Counted from the first letter of the stretch, positions 33,670 to 42,368 are shown. The stretch: DNA of 64,000 nt from Desulfosporosinus sp. (GCA_003513495.1 DOPM01000055.1:1-64000), one strand, 5' to 3'. Notes: generated by a model not told the origin, from the letters alone. A program made the numbers and translations.

Positions 33670-33892
33670 TTAATGGAAAGAGTTTTACTTCATCACCATC
33701 TCTTAAAATTGCCTTTTTCTTTTGCTGAGTTCCATTTATGATAATTAAAGTAACCTTCTCTGCAGGCAGATTAAGTTTCGCGATCAAATCTAATACTGTG
33801 CTGTCTAGTTGCAGTTCTATTTCAAAAATTTTTTCTCCAGCCGGAGTAAACTTTTCCAACCACGCATATAATTGTATTTTTACTTTAATCAT
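33656..33892 (-). CDS. MoaD/ThiS-family sulfur carrier
   Basis: The 78-residue protein has a beta-grasp pattern and ends in the Gly-Gly tail (FPLIAGG) that is adenylated and thiocarboxylated in MoaD and ThiS. Just upstream lies a tungsten-type aldehyde ferredoxin oxidoreductase, whose pterin cofactor needs MoaD-type sulfur; MoaD homologues are often next to such genes. Its stop overlaps the next gene by 14 bases. A ThiS role is less likely because no thiamine genes are near. Confidence 0.85.
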   Translation of the reverse strand: MIKVKIQLYAWLEKFTPAGEKIFEIELQLDSTVLDLIAKLNLPAEKVTLIIINGTQQKKKAILRDGDEVKLFPLIAGG

Positions 33893-33960
33893 CGCAAATT
33901 ACATCCTTACTTTGCCTCGTGTTAAATATTAAGCCAAACTACCAGGGCCTCTCCTAGTAC

Positions 33961-33995
33961 TATAACAAGCCACTGTTTTTCAGTGGCTTGTTATA
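33961..33995 (-). terminator. Perfect 15-bp hairpin after the DapA-family gene
   Basis: TATAACAAGCCACTG and CAGTGGCTTGTTATA pair perfectly around TTTTT. It separates the DapA-family gene from the MoaD-like gene, so the last two genes of the cluster are probably expressed separately or at a lower level. There is no long T-run on the minus strand. Confidence 0.65.
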
Positions 33996-34027
33996 ATAAT
34001 TTCATTAATCAATATAACTCTTAATTG

Positions 34028-34924
34028 TTACACATGTATAGGAAGATTTAGATTTGATAAAATATCTTTCAGGATCTTATCTTCTTCAGGTGTTAACCCT
34101 AAGCGGGGGTGACGGGCCGGTCCTCCGGCTTGGCCAAGAAGATCCATTGAACGTTTAATTGCCTGGACATATTTTCCGGATCCTTCAAGGAATTTGCAAA
34201 GGGGTAAAATTTGATCGTTAATTGCCCAAGCTTTTTCGATCTCACCATTTTGGAAATAATTGAACATATCTGTCACAAGTTTTGGCACGACATTCCCAGC
34301 AACACAAATCCATCCTGTTGCCCCGACAAAATACGATTCCATGACTAATTCTTCTGATCCGCAAAAAACTTCAAAAGCACCCTTGGCGTTTCTGGCCAAG
34401 TCTCTGGCTTTACCTATTTCCCCACTTGATTCTTTAATAAATTTAACATTTTTACAATCTCTTCCGATTTCCAGCATTAATTCAGTGCTCATGTTAACTC
34501 CAGATGTAAACGGATTATTGTATAACATAATCGGAATATCGACGGCATCTGAAATTTGCTTGAAGTGGAAATAGATTTCATTATCCTTTGGTTTACTGTA
34601 GTATGGATTAATGACTAATGCACAGTCTGCACCATTAGCTTTTGCCTGTTTGGTGTATTCAATGGCTTCTTTTGTTGTTTCCGCAGCCGTTCCTACGATA
34701 ACAGGGATCCTGCCGTTTACTTCTTTCATTACGACCTCAACCATTTGGAATCTTTCTTCCTTTGATAAACTTACGAATTCCCCCGTGCTTCCATTGATTA
34801 CAATCCCGGCAACACCTTGGTTAATAAAGTAGTTTACATTGTTTTTTAAGCCTGACCAGTCAATTTCTTGTGCCTCAGTCATTGGTGTAATGAGTACGAT
34901 AAAAGCCCCTCGAATTTTTGACAT
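34028..34924 (-). CDS. DapA-family lyase/deaminase, candidate 4-hydroxy-pyrroline-2-carboxylate deaminase
   Basis: The 298-residue protein has the DHDPS-superfamily features: NGSTGEFVSLSKEER (residues about 43-57), the catalytic tyrosine in INPYYSKP (about 105-112), the Schiff-base lysine in FIKESSG (about 162-168) and GSEELVMESYFVGATGWICVAGN. Members catalyse aldol or deamination reactions on keto acids. In hydroxyproline clusters this family (LhpC type) converts 1-pyrroline-4-hydroxy-2-carboxylate to 2-oxoglutarate semialdehyde and ammonia; neighbours here (epimerase, D-amino acid dehydrogenase) fit. True DapA or other keto-acid lyase remains possible. AAGGAGG precedes the ATG. Confidence 0.8.
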   Translation of the reverse strand: MSKIRGAFIVLITPMTEAQEIDWSGLKNNVNYFINQGVAGIVINGSTGEFVSLSKEERFQMVEVVMKEVNGRIPVIVGTAAETTKEAIEYTKQAKANGADCALVINPYYSKPKDNEIYFHFKQISDAVDIPIMLYNNPFTSGVNMSTELMLEIGRDCKNVKFIKESSGEIGKARDLARNAKGAFEVFCGSEELVMESYFVGATGWICVAGNVVPKLVTDMFNYFQNGEIEKAWAINDQILPLCKFLEGSGKYVQAIKRSMDLLGQAGGPARHPRLGLTPEEDKILKDILSNLNLPIHV

Positions 34925-34925
34925 G

Positions 34926-36800
34926 TTAGATTGCCTCCTTTTCTAATTTGAAGTTTGCCAACCCCAATTCATCTAAAACAGCTTTTGAGACATAGCCATT
35001 TTCATCCCAACCACGCATTTCATAGTATTCTTTAAGATAAACTTCCAGGTTTGGCACCTTACCTGCTCTGAATCCTTCTTTAGCAGGCTCGAACATAACT
35101 TTTGGCAGAGTATCTGATTTGGCATCAAAACCATCTCTTAAATTAATTAAGCGCTGGGCCGTGAAGATCCTCGTGCCGGCCTTCATATAGTCTTCTATAG
35201 TGTAATCCCAGCCTGTTACAGCATTAAAAATATCTAAGGATGCCTGAAAAGGCATTTCAGCTCCGTCAATCATAAAGTCACATAGTACAAGAGAATTAAG
35301 CAACGTTGCAAAATCCTGTAATTTCACCGCCAGCATGGTTTTATTTTCATCCTTAAAGAACTCTGTTGTATCTTCAGTTATTCCAAGTTCCGGAATGAAA
35401 AAACCACCCATTTCTACATCTTCTGGCATTCCGCGCATATGACATGCCCCGCGTGTACTTGTTGCATAATTTATGGCAAGACTAAAGTTGGCACGGGCAT
35501 CATGGGCTGCCAAATCCAAGCCTTTGACATGGGCTACTCTTTCAACTGAGTCCGGGTGAATCTTCGAAGCAGCTCTTAAAGCACCCTCAGCAAAAATAGC
35601 TCCAAAACCCTCCTTGTTGCCAATTTGCTTTAATAATTCCAGCATGACTTCGGCATCGCCCCATTTTAATTCCAGGCCATCAGTTTGTTGTATATTGAGC
35701 CATCCCTTTTCAAAACATTCCATGGAAAACGAAATACAGGCCCCCGCAGATATCGTGTCAATCCCCAGTCTATTGCAGATGTCATTACCCATAGCAATAG
35801 CTTTAGGATCATCAATTAAACAATTACTTCCCAACATGCCCAGAGTTTCATATTCAGGTCCTATCCCCTCCTGAGCATATTCCGTGGGTTCAGTAATTTT
35901 TATATGCCTGTGGCAACCCAATGGGCAATATTTACAGGGGAGCGGTTTGGCATTTAATACGTTAGTATAATTAGGAGCACCAATTTTGGCAGCCCCCTCA
36001 GTCCAGACATCTCCTGACCAATTTTTAATCGGCATATCTCCGACTGCTTCCACAGGAGTACACATACCCGGAGTGCCGTGCTCCCTGAATCCATTCTCTT
36101 TTCCCGCGCTATGAATTAGCTTACTATACTTTACTGAAAGCTTTTTCAATTCTTCCGGGTTGTGCAAAGGCACACTTTTTGTTCCTTGAACTGCTACAGC
36201 TTTGAGGTTTTTAGATCCAAATACCGCACCAATTCCTGTCCTTCCGGCAAAACTATGTTTATCAACTACAACACACGCCAGGGTTACCATCTTTTCCCCT
36301 GCAGGACCGATTGTTGCGATACTAAGTTTATTGTTGTTTTCTCTCTTCTGAATTTCATCGAAGGTTTGATAGGAATCAAGTCCCCAGATTCCCGCAGCGT
36401 CACAAATTTCTACACTATCATCAACGATTTTTAAATAAACAGGTTTTTGGGCCTTTCCTTCTATCACCAAAAAATCATAACCGGCATCTTTAAGGCCGGG
36501 TCCGAAATCTGCACCCGCTCCCGACTCTCCCCAAGTGCCTGTTAACGGTGATTTTGCTGCCAACGTCCATTTTGCCCCACCTGGTATAGTCGGGCCTTGA
36601 AAAGGTCCACAGGCAAAAACTAGTTTGTTTTCCTCACCCAACGGATTGATTTTTCCTGCAGTTTCTTCCAGCAATACCTTGGCTGCAATACCAGCTCCAC
36701 CGATGAAATTCTTAAAAGCTTCATCATCAACATAATCAACCGTAATCTTTTCAGTTGTAAGGTTGACTCTAAGGGCTTTATTCCAATACCCGTTATTCAT
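34926..36800 (-). CDS. Tungsten-type aldehyde ferredoxin oxidoreductase
   Basis: The 624-residue protein shows the AOR family order: an N-terminal pterin-binding domain (NFIGGAGIAAKVL; GGAKWTLAAKSPLTGTWGESG), AGRTGIGAVFGSKNLKAV, the [4Fe-4S] motif CKYCPLGC near residue 290, and ARANFSLAINYATSTRGACHMRG. AOR enzymes oxidise aldehydes to acids with ferredoxin. ATG 36800 follows AAAGGAGG and is chosen over an in-frame start 13 codons upstream. The gene ends two bases before the DapA-family ATG, so an aldehyde made by that enzyme is the likely substrate: 2-oxoglutarate semialdehyde is proposed. Confidence 0.9.
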   Translation of the reverse strand: MNNGYWNKALRVNLTTEKITVDYVDDEAFKNFIGGAGIAAKVLLEETAGKINPLGEENKLVFACGPFQGPTIPGGAKWTLAAKSPLTGTWGESGAGADFGPGLKDAGYDFLVIEGKAQKPVYLKIVDDSVEICDAAGIWGLDSYQTFDEIQKRENNNKLSIATIGPAGEKMVTLACVVVDKHSFAGRTGIGAVFGSKNLKAVAVQGTKSVPLHNPEELKKLSVKYSKLIHSAGKENGFREHGTPGMCTPVEAVGDMPIKNWSGDVWTEGAAKIGAPNYTNVLNAKPLPCKYCPLGCHRHIKITEPTEYAQEGIGPEYETLGMLGSNCLIDDPKAIAMGNDICNRLGIDTISAGACISFSMECFEKGWLNIQQTDGLELKWGDAEVMLELLKQIGNKEGFGAIFAEGALRAASKIHPDSVERVAHVKGLDLAAHDARANFSLAINYATSTRGACHMRGMPEDVEMGGFFIPELGITEDTTEFFKDENKTMLAVKLQDFATLLNSLVLCDFMIDGAEMPFQASLDIFNAVTGWDYTIEDYMKAGTRIFTAQRLINLRDGFDAKSDTLPKVMFEPAKEGFRAGKVPNLEVYLKEYYEMRGWDENGYVSKAVLDELGLANFKLEKEAI

Positions 36801-36842
36801 AACAAGCCTCCTTTGCTCATACTCCTCGCGGTATGACAATTA

Positions 36843-38030
36843 TTAAGCAGACACGTTTTCATCAGCAAAACGACTTAACCTGAGTGGGTCTATCGTAATT
36901 TCGGTCTGTTCACCGCAAATTATTTGTGTCATAAGCTTTCCAGTGATGAGCGATAACCCAATTCCATCCCCTTCATGACCCGCTGCTACATAAAAACCAG
37001 GAACCTCGCTATCTGAGACAATCGGCATATGATCAGGAGTATACGGTCTTAAACCGGCATAGGACCGGATAACATTAATATCCTTCATCACAGGAAAAAA
37101 TCGGACAGCACGCTGAGCTAATGCTTTCAACACCCCATTATGACAAGTGATATCCATGCCCACAAAGCGGCGGCTGCTGCCTATCAAAAAGTTATTAGCA
37201 TGAGTCGGTTCAAATACAAAGGCAATACCGTATTCAACCATCTCAGGCGGAACACTTCTTTGATAATTATCTCCTTCAAATTTAGCCATGAGATAGCCAA
37301 ACTCAACAACCTTACGTCTGGCTACAGGAAATGTTCTTTCTGCTACAAGGATCTGACCTTGTCTAGGTTTGATTGGAATTTTTAGATTAACCATTGCGCC
37401 AATTTCCGGAGCCCATATCCCGGCAGCATTAACTACATTCTTAGTCAATATTTCTCCCTTATCGGTGATTACCTTGCCAACACTGCCGTCAGAATTCAGT
37501 CCAATACCCGTCACTGAGGTATAGGTTAATATTTCAGCACCCAGTTTTTGGGCTCCATGGGTTAATCCATAGGCTAAAGCCATGGGATCAAGTGATCCGT
37601 CGCATTGAGTCTCCAATCCTCCGATAATATCCTTGGCAAGCTTCGGCTCATCCTCATGAACTTCGTATTGATCCATAATTCTTACAGGCAGACCCTGTTC
37701 TTGCTGCTTTCTACAGAACTCTTTGGCAACTTCCATCTCTTGTTGGCTCTCAATAAGCAACAAACTTCCTTTTCTGGTCCAGTGCATATCATAATCAATT
37801 TCCTTTGTAAGACCCGGAAACATATCCTGGCTTAGCTTGGCAAGACTGGCATCATAACCGGGAAGTTTATCATGGATCAGAACATTGCCATCACACTTGC
37901 TTGAAGTTCCTTGGGCAATATCCCCTTTTTCAACCATGATAACTTTCAGGTTTCTCTTGGCTAAATAATAAGTAACAGCTGTTCCAATAGCTCCTCCGCC
38001 GATGATTACGACATCTGCACTCCTAGTCAT
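36843..38030 (-). CDS. FAD-dependent D-amino-acid (D-hydroxyproline) dehydrogenase, DAO-type subunit
   Basis: The 395-residue protein has an N-terminal FAD motif VVIIGGGAIGTAVTYYLAKR and the DAO-fold signature near the C-terminus (GLRPYTPDHMPIVSD; GHEGDGIGLSLITGKL). It resembles HcnC/LhpB-type beta subunits that oxidise D-proline or D-hydroxyproline in multi-subunit dye-linked dehydrogenases. ATG 38030 overlaps the TAG of the BFD-like gene, so the two are coupled. Neighbouring [2Fe-2S] and NAD/FAD subunits support the complex. Sarcosine or glycine oxidase-like activity is an alternative. Confidence 0.8.
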   Translation of the reverse strand: MTRSADVVIIGGGAIGTAVTYYLAKRNLKVIMVEKGDIAQGTSSKCDGNVLIHDKLPGYDASLAKLSQDMFPGLTKEIDYDMHWTRKGSLLLIESQQEMEVAKEFCRKQQEQGLPVRIMDQYEVHEDEPKLAKDIIGGLETQCDGSLDPMALAYGLTHGAQKLGAEILTYTSVTGIGLNSDGSVGKVITDKGEILTKNVVNAAGIWAPEIGAMVNLKIPIKPRQGQILVAERTFPVARRKVVEFGYLMAKFEGDNYQRSVPPEMVEYGIAFVFEPTHANNFLIGSSRRFVGMDITCHNGVLKALAQRAVRFFPVMKDINVIRSYAGLRPYTPDHMPIVSDSEVPGFYVAAGHEGDGIGLSLITGKLMTQIICGEQTEITIDPLRLSRFADENVSA

Positions 38031-38298
38031 TGGCAACACCACCCAGCACACCAAACGAAACTGGTTTTACCGGCGGTCTGTCTGTTCCCGGGTCAATATC
38101 TTCCGGCTTCATTCCTGTTTCTTCAGCAAGAATACGAGCAACAAGCCTCTGACAGGTTCTCCCTTGGCATAACCCCATACCCGCACGAGTTCTCCGTTTG
38201 ATGCCGGTGATGGTGCGTGCTCCTTGCCTTATTGCTTCCCGTATCTCTTCATCGGATATTTCTTCACATCTGCAAACTAGAAGATCCTTGTCGTTCAT
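38023..38298 (-). CDS. BFD-like [2Fe-2S] subunit of the dehydrogenase
   Basis: The 91-residue protein has the BFD-type [2Fe-2S] motif: CRCEEISDEEIREAIRQGARTITGIKRRTRAGMGLCQGRTC (Cys-X-Cys ... Cys-X4-Cys). In other organisms this domain is often fused to the C-terminus of the alpha subunit; here it is a separate gene between the two FAD subunits, as in some archaeal D/L-proline dehydrogenases. It starts 27 bases after the alpha subunit gene. Confidence 0.85.
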   Translation of the reverse strand: MNDKDLLVCRCEEISDEEIREAIRQGARTITGIKRRTRAGMGLCQGRTCQRLVARILAEETGMKPEDIDPGTDRPPVKPVSFGVLGGVAND

Positions 38299-38325
38299 TG
38301 TTCTTCCCCCGTTAACGTTAATTAT

Positions 38326-39555
38326 CTAGGAGATCACTTTGCCTTCTTTCCCATACTTGCTCACCCATAATTCCTTCATCGTTTGTCGGCCCTCGTCTAC
38401 TCCGGGGTTGAATTGTATAGGTGCATGCTGTCTTACATCGCGAACGTAATCGACGGATTTTTGAAGCAGACGATCGATAGAACCCGCTTCTTTTCCGGAT
38501 CTTTTTACAATGGCCAAGCCGGCAACCGTTCCCTGGGCCATGGCAATTTTTCCGCCCTCAATCCCTGTAATATTTCCAGCTACGAAAAGGCCCTGCAGAG
38601 GGGTCTCCATCCATTCCGAATGAACTGGAATATGTCCGCCTAGTTCCGGAACAAATTGGAATGGGCATCCGGCAACTGCAGTGATTTCTGTCAGTGGATA
38701 TAAGCCTCCAGCAATACAAACGAAATCTGCTTCATAAATCTTATCGGAACCGGGAACAGTCGCACCATTAGGGGTAATATCAACCACGCGCACCCCTTCC
38801 ACCTGTTTCTTCCCAACTATTTCCATAGCAGCTTTTCGCAGTTGTAAAGGAGTACCGCTTATTTTCATACCGCCTTTAGGATAGAAGTTCAGCGCAATTT
38901 TTCTGAGCAAGCCGTTTTTCATAAAAACGCTTCCAAAACGAAGCAGTAACGAAGGAGCAAGGTGTGCTGCACTTAAAAGTGATTTAAGTACTTCCTCCGG
39001 TTCGCCCGCCTCTTGGCTGATTGGACTTTTTTCCGGGAGAACGATCCTGTCCACTTGGATTCCGGCCAACTGTAATTCGGTTAAAATGGCAAAAGCCAAA
39101 ATATTTGCTCCAATAATGATTCCTTTTTTACCAACTTGAACACGATGGACATTCGTCATTACTTGTGCTGCCCCGATTGACATAACCCCAGGCAGAGTCC
39201 ATCCGGGTACTGGGATGGGATATTCTGCAGACCCGGTTGCGACAAGGACATAAGATGCTTTCATCGATCCCGCATTTGTATGGACATTCCAGAGAAGCTC
39301 ATCTTTTTCTAAATTGAAAACCGAGACTCCACACCGTACATCAATCGCTAAATCTTTCGTCTTCTGTTGCAGACGCTCCGCTTCTTTAATTCCATTCCAC
39401 CAGTTGCCGGATGGCTCTTCATAAAGCTGGCCGAGCAGCCTGCCTCCAGGCCTAAAAAATTCATCAAGGACAGTTACTTTCAAGCCAAATTCCGCACAAG
39501 CAATGGCCCCTGCCAATCCAGCAGGCCCTGCTCCAATTACAATTACATCACTCAT
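38326..39555 (-). CDS. NAD/FAD-type alpha subunit of the dehydrogenase
   Basis: The 409-residue protein is a pyridine-nucleotide-disulfide-type flavoprotein: VIVIGAGPAGLAGAIACAEFG at the N-terminus, LVATGSAEYPIPVPGWTLPGV, and GLFVAGNITGIEGGKIAMAQG near residue 340. This is the HcnB/LhpE-type alpha subunit arrangement. Its ATG overlaps the TAA of the small ferredoxin-like gene upstream. It probably passes electrons between the DAO subunit and the [2Fe-2S] proteins. Confidence 0.85.
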   Translation of the reverse strand: MSDVIVIGAGPAGLAGAIACAEFGLKVTVLDEFFRPGGRLLGQLYEEPSGNWWNGIKEAERLQQKTKDLAIDVRCGVSVFNLEKDELLWNVHTNAGSMKASYVLVATGSAEYPIPVPGWTLPGVMSIGAAQVMTNVHRVQVGKKGIIIGANILAFAILTELQLAGIQVDRIVLPEKSPISQEAGEPEEVLKSLLSAAHLAPSLLLRFGSVFMKNGLLRKIALNFYPKGGMKISGTPLQLRKAAMEIVGKKQVEGVRVVDITPNGATVPGSDKIYEADFVCIAGGLYPLTEITAVAGCPFQFVPELGGHIPVHSEWMETPLQGLFVAGNITGIEGGKIAMAQGTVAGLAIVKRSGKEAGSIDRLLQKSVDYVRDVRQHAPIQFNPGVDEGRQTMKELWVSKYGKEGKVIS

Positions 39556-39884
39556 TATCCTTCTTCCATCCTCTTAATAGCGTTAGGAAGCTGCTTACCG
39601 CTTTCAACCACCATGCCCTGTTGAACTATTGTTAGACATGCCCTTACATTTGGCTGCCCATTTACCGTTACACGGCATTCCATGCAATGGCCAATGTTGC
39701 AGTAAATTCCACGGGGTTTTCCACTTTCCTCATGTAGCCGCAGCGTTCTAACACCATTTGCCAGAAGTGCGGCGGCAATTGTTTCATTTTCATATGCTTC
39801 ATAGTTTTTTCCGTCAAATTGAAATGAAATGGCTTTACGTTCTGGTAGTTTTCCCAGGATGGGATGGTCTAGTAATCTTGTCAC
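39555..39884 (-). CDS. Ferredoxin-like [2Fe-2S] (Fer2) subunit of the dehydrogenase
   Basis: From GTG 39884 the protein has 109 residues and a plant-type Fer2_4 motif YCNIGHCMECRVTVNG...RAC (Cys-X4-Cys-X2-Cys...Cys). That is the HcnA/LhpF-type gamma subunit. The start is fixed by a run of eight G residues (AAAGGGGGGGG) four bases upstream. The frame is open further upstream and would add a membrane-like segment, but that part is the shifted remnant of a chemoreceptor gene, not a real N-terminus. Confidence 0.85.
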   Translation of the reverse strand: MTRLLDHPILGKLPERKAISFQFDGKNYEAYENETIAAALLANGVRTLRLHEESGKPRGIYCNIGHCMECRVTVNGQPNVRACLTIVQQGMVVESGKQLPNAIKRMEEG

Positions 39885-39897
39885 GTTTCCCCCCCCT

Positions 39898-40125
39898 TTA
39901 AGAATCCTGCTGAGAATTATACAGCAAATAATAAGCGCCGCTGCTGCTGACAGCCATTGTACGGTACCTAAGATTCTCGGCAGCTTTCTGGGATGCTTGC
40001 AATTATTGACTTCCGACCTTTGCGTGAAAACCATACTTTGCACGATTATATTGGTAACAGCAACTGTTATAAAAAGAAGTATTGACCAATGAAAAGCCTA
40101 AATAGAGTTTTTTCTTAACAGTCAT
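39898..40125 (-). pseudogene. Decayed N-terminus of a chemoreceptor-like gene
   Basis: A good ribosome binding site (GAGGAGTG) and ATG at 40125 begin MTVKKKLYLGFSL. In the next frame the DNA continues ILLFITVAVTNIIVQSMVFTQRSEVNN, and in a third frame QKAAENLRYRTMAVSSSGAYYLL, ending in a stop at 39898. A short positively charged start, one membrane helix and a polar helix fit the N-terminus of a methyl-accepting chemotaxis protein. Two frameshifts and the loss of everything downstream show it is dead. Its leader may still supply transcript to the dehydrogenase genes. Confidence 0.6.
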
Positions 40126-40183
40126 TTAATCACTCCTCGTAATTAGGCTTATCCAATGGACTGCTCGTTTCAGACTTTTTTCT

Positions 40184-40981
40184 CTACTCGTACAATCCGT
40201 TCCGATGTGCCTTAAGATACCCCATGCAGAAAGGATCCTGTCCTATTAAAGCCTGCGAGGCATGGACAAATCCCATCATTGCTTTGTCTAAGGGATCCAT
40301 TATATAGGCGTCCATGCCGTAAGCCATTGTCTGAATCATAAAAGCATGATTGAGAACCTTCCGGTTAGGCAATCCATAAGAAATATTACTTAACCCACAG
40401 GCAGCATGAACCCGGGGATATTCTTGACGTATGAATCGGACAGTTTCCAGAACATCGAGACCAAACTTATCTCCTGTACTAATCGGCGTGATCAAGGGAT
40501 CCAAATATATGTCATCTTCAGGAACCCCGGCATCAGTAAGATCCTTGACTAAATGACGTACTATTGTTATACGCTCCTCGGCTGATCCGGGAATACCATT
40601 ATCATCCATACATAAAGCCACGACTTTAGCTTTATATTTTAAGACCATAGGTAATACTTGAACAAACCGATCCTTTTCCGCACTAATTGAATTAACCATT
40701 GGTTGACCGTTCTTTGCCGCCGCCAGTCCAGCCTCAATGGCTTCAGCCCTCGGCGTGTCAATGCAAAGGGGTGCGGAGACCGCTTCCTGGATAGTGTTAA
40801 CAAGCCATTCCATTGTCTCTACCTCGTTATACACCATTGTCCCGCAATTGACATCCACATAATCTGCCCCTGCTTCAACTTGCTTTTTAGCTAAAGTTTG
40901 TATAAAGGCAGCATCTCTTTGCTCAACAGCCGGTTTAACAGCTTTCCGACTTGTGTTAATTAGTTCGCCAATGATTAACAT
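40184..40981 (-). CDS. Methylcorrinoid:tetrahydrofolate methyltransferase (MtgA-like)
   Basis: The 265-residue protein is a pterin-binding TIM barrel: IIGELINTSRKAVKPAVEQRD, AGADYVDVNCGT, PLCIDTPRAEAIEAGL, MVNSISAEKDR, and ACGLSNISYGLPNR near residue 200. This is the MtgA/AcsE-like pattern that transfers methyl from a corrinoid protein to tetrahydrofolate. In glycine betaine demethylation of Desulfitobacterium, MtgA acts after MtgB and MtgC. Here it sits between the racemase and the dehydrogenase genes. AAAGGAGG precedes the ATG. Confidence 0.85.
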   Translation of the reverse strand: MLIIGELINTSRKAVKPAVEQRDAAFIQTLAKKQVEAGADYVDVNCGTMVYNEVETMEWLVNTIQEAVSAPLCIDTPRAEAIEAGLAAAKNGQPMVNSISAEKDRFVQVLPMVLKYKAKVVALCMDDNGIPGSAEERITIVRHLVKDLTDAGVPEDDIYLDPLITPISTGDKFGLDVLETVRFIRQEYPRVHAACGLSNISYGLPNRKVLNHAFMIQTMAYGMDAYIMDPLDKAMMGFVHASQALIGQDPFCMGYLKAHRNGLYE

Positions 40982-41019
40982 GCCTTGTCCTCCTTTTTTT
41001 GGTATTCATGAAATAAACA

Positions 41020-42027
41020 TTAACCAAGTTCAAACCCTTCTGCCAGAGGATCATCCGGGTCCATCATAAACGTACTCATGCCGGTAAGAAAGGCGCGGCC
41101 GCTAATCTCCGGCACGATCGCCGGTATGCCGGCAATTTCCGTCTCCTCGATAATCCGGCAGGTGAATATGCTTCCGATCAGGCTCTCATGAACAAACGTT
41201 TCATTTAGCTTCAATTCACCTTTGGCATGCAACAGCGCCATCTTTGCCGAGGTACCGGTACCGCAGGGAGATCTATCGATGGCAGCGGAAGTTATGATGA
41301 CTGCGTTCCGGGCAGAAACACCAAGCGTATCGGAAGGAGCGGAAAACTCGATATGCGTTACCTTATCCACAAAGGAGAGCAAGGGATGACGGACCTGAAT
41401 CTGCTCATTGATGTACTTCCTCAGCAAAACGCCCTTTGCCACAATCTCTCTGGACCGTTCCGGCACCAACTCCAACCCTACAGAGGCAGCAGATAGAATT
41501 GCATACATATTTCCACCATAGGCCACGTCAAATGCAACACGGCCGAATTCAGGCGTATCGACGCTGTAGTCACGACCAATTACAAGCGCAGGCGCATTCA
41601 CAAACGTAACGTTCTTGGCTCTTTGATCCTGTACTTCTACACTTACCTTAACAACCCCGCTGGGTGTATCCAAAACAATCTCTGTAAAGGGTTCTTTTAC
41701 TTCCACCATACCAGTTTCCACCAAAGCCGTAGCAACACCGATGGTGTCATGTCCGCACATGGGGAGCCAGCCGCCAGTTTCATAATAAATCACACCGATA
41801 TCCGTACCGGGAGTACAGGGTGGCGTTAAAAAAGCGCCGGACATTACTTGATTACCGCGAGGTTCGAGACACAATACTTTACGCATCCAGTCATTATTCG
41901 TCTGCATATAAATGAATTTTTCTTGCATCGTTGAACCAGGAATCACCGGCACACCACCAACGACGGTTCTGGTAGGTTCCCCACCGGTATGCGTATCGAT
42001 TGTTTGAAACGTTCTACAAATTCTCAT
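41020..42027 (-). CDS. Proline racemase / 4-hydroxyproline 2-epimerase
   Basis: The 335-residue protein has both catalytic cysteines of the family: GGWLPMCGHDTIGVATALVETG (about 84-105) and DRSPCGTGTSAKMALLHAKG (about 253-272). Having two cysteines makes it an epimerase/racemase and not a trans-3-hydroxyproline dehydratase. Length equals clostridial PrdF-type proline racemase. The adjacent D-amino-acid dehydrogenase and DapA-family gene favour trans-4-hydroxy-L-proline to cis-4-hydroxy-D-proline, but L/D-proline cannot be excluded. No D-proline reductase genes are present. Confidence 0.85.
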   Translation of the reverse strand: MRICRTFQTIDTHTGGEPTRTVVGGVPVIPGSTMQEKFIYMQTNNDWMRKVLCLEPRGNQVMSGAFLTPPCTPGTDIGVIYYETGGWLPMCGHDTIGVATALVETGMVEVKEPFTEIVLDTPSGVVKVSVEVQDQRAKNVTFVNAPALVIGRDYSVDTPEFGRVAFDVAYGGNMYAILSAASVGLELVPERSREIVAKGVLLRKYINEQIQVRHPLLSFVDKVTHIEFSAPSDTLGVSARNAVIITSAAIDRSPCGTGTSAKMALLHAKGELKLNETFVHESLIGSIFTCRIIEETEIAGIPAIVPEISGRAFLTGMSTFMMDPDDPLAEGFELG

Positions 42028-42176
42028 TTTACCTGCCCATTAAGCAATAGGCCCTCCTTCCTGTTGAATATACAAAATTTTCTGTTATTTATATTTAATA
42101 TACAATAGTTTACTTCTACTTACTTTAATAATTGACAGTGATGTATCCGGCCTAGGATATTTACTATACTGTGGTA

Positions 42177-42272
42177 TTAAATAGCTAAACCAAAACCAAA
42201 TGCAGCGGTTCCTGCTACTGCAACATGACCTGTTTCCCTTGAAGAGAAGATCTGTTTAAAAAAATAGTAGAT
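42177..42272 (-). other. Short open remnant without start codon
   Basis: Within the 341-bp gap between the corrinoid gene and the racemase, the minus strand reads KQIFSSRETGHVAVAG and TAAFGFGLAI before a stop. It has no start codon and follows directly on the terminator. It looks like the tail of a lost hydrophobic protein, but I cannot name it. The remainder of 42028-42176 shows nothing beyond AT-rich DNA. Confidence 0.25.
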
Positions 42273-42360
42273 TGCTCAGTTCCGAACCGGTATGTGTACA
42301 ATGACGCATACTGTTGCCGATGTACTGGTCACTGTACCCATACCATTCGGCGAGCAATCT
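42257..42360 (-). terminator. Long-stem terminator after the corrinoid protein gene
   Basis: On the minus strand AGATTGCTC (from 42360) pairs with GAGCAATCT (ending 42269), with further pairing inside (GCCGAA/TTCGG and GGTATG/CATACC). Then comes ACTA and seven T residues. The first bases of the stem lie nine bases after the stop codon. It ends the transporter/methyltransferase/corrinoid transcript. Confidence 0.8.
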
Positions 42361-42368
42361 TTTAGTCA

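Noticed and set aside
41020..42027. Stickland D-proline reductase cluster
   Set aside because: A proline-racemase-type gene is present, but no PrdA, PrdB selenoprotein or PrdC is visible; the neighbours encode a dehydrogenase instead.
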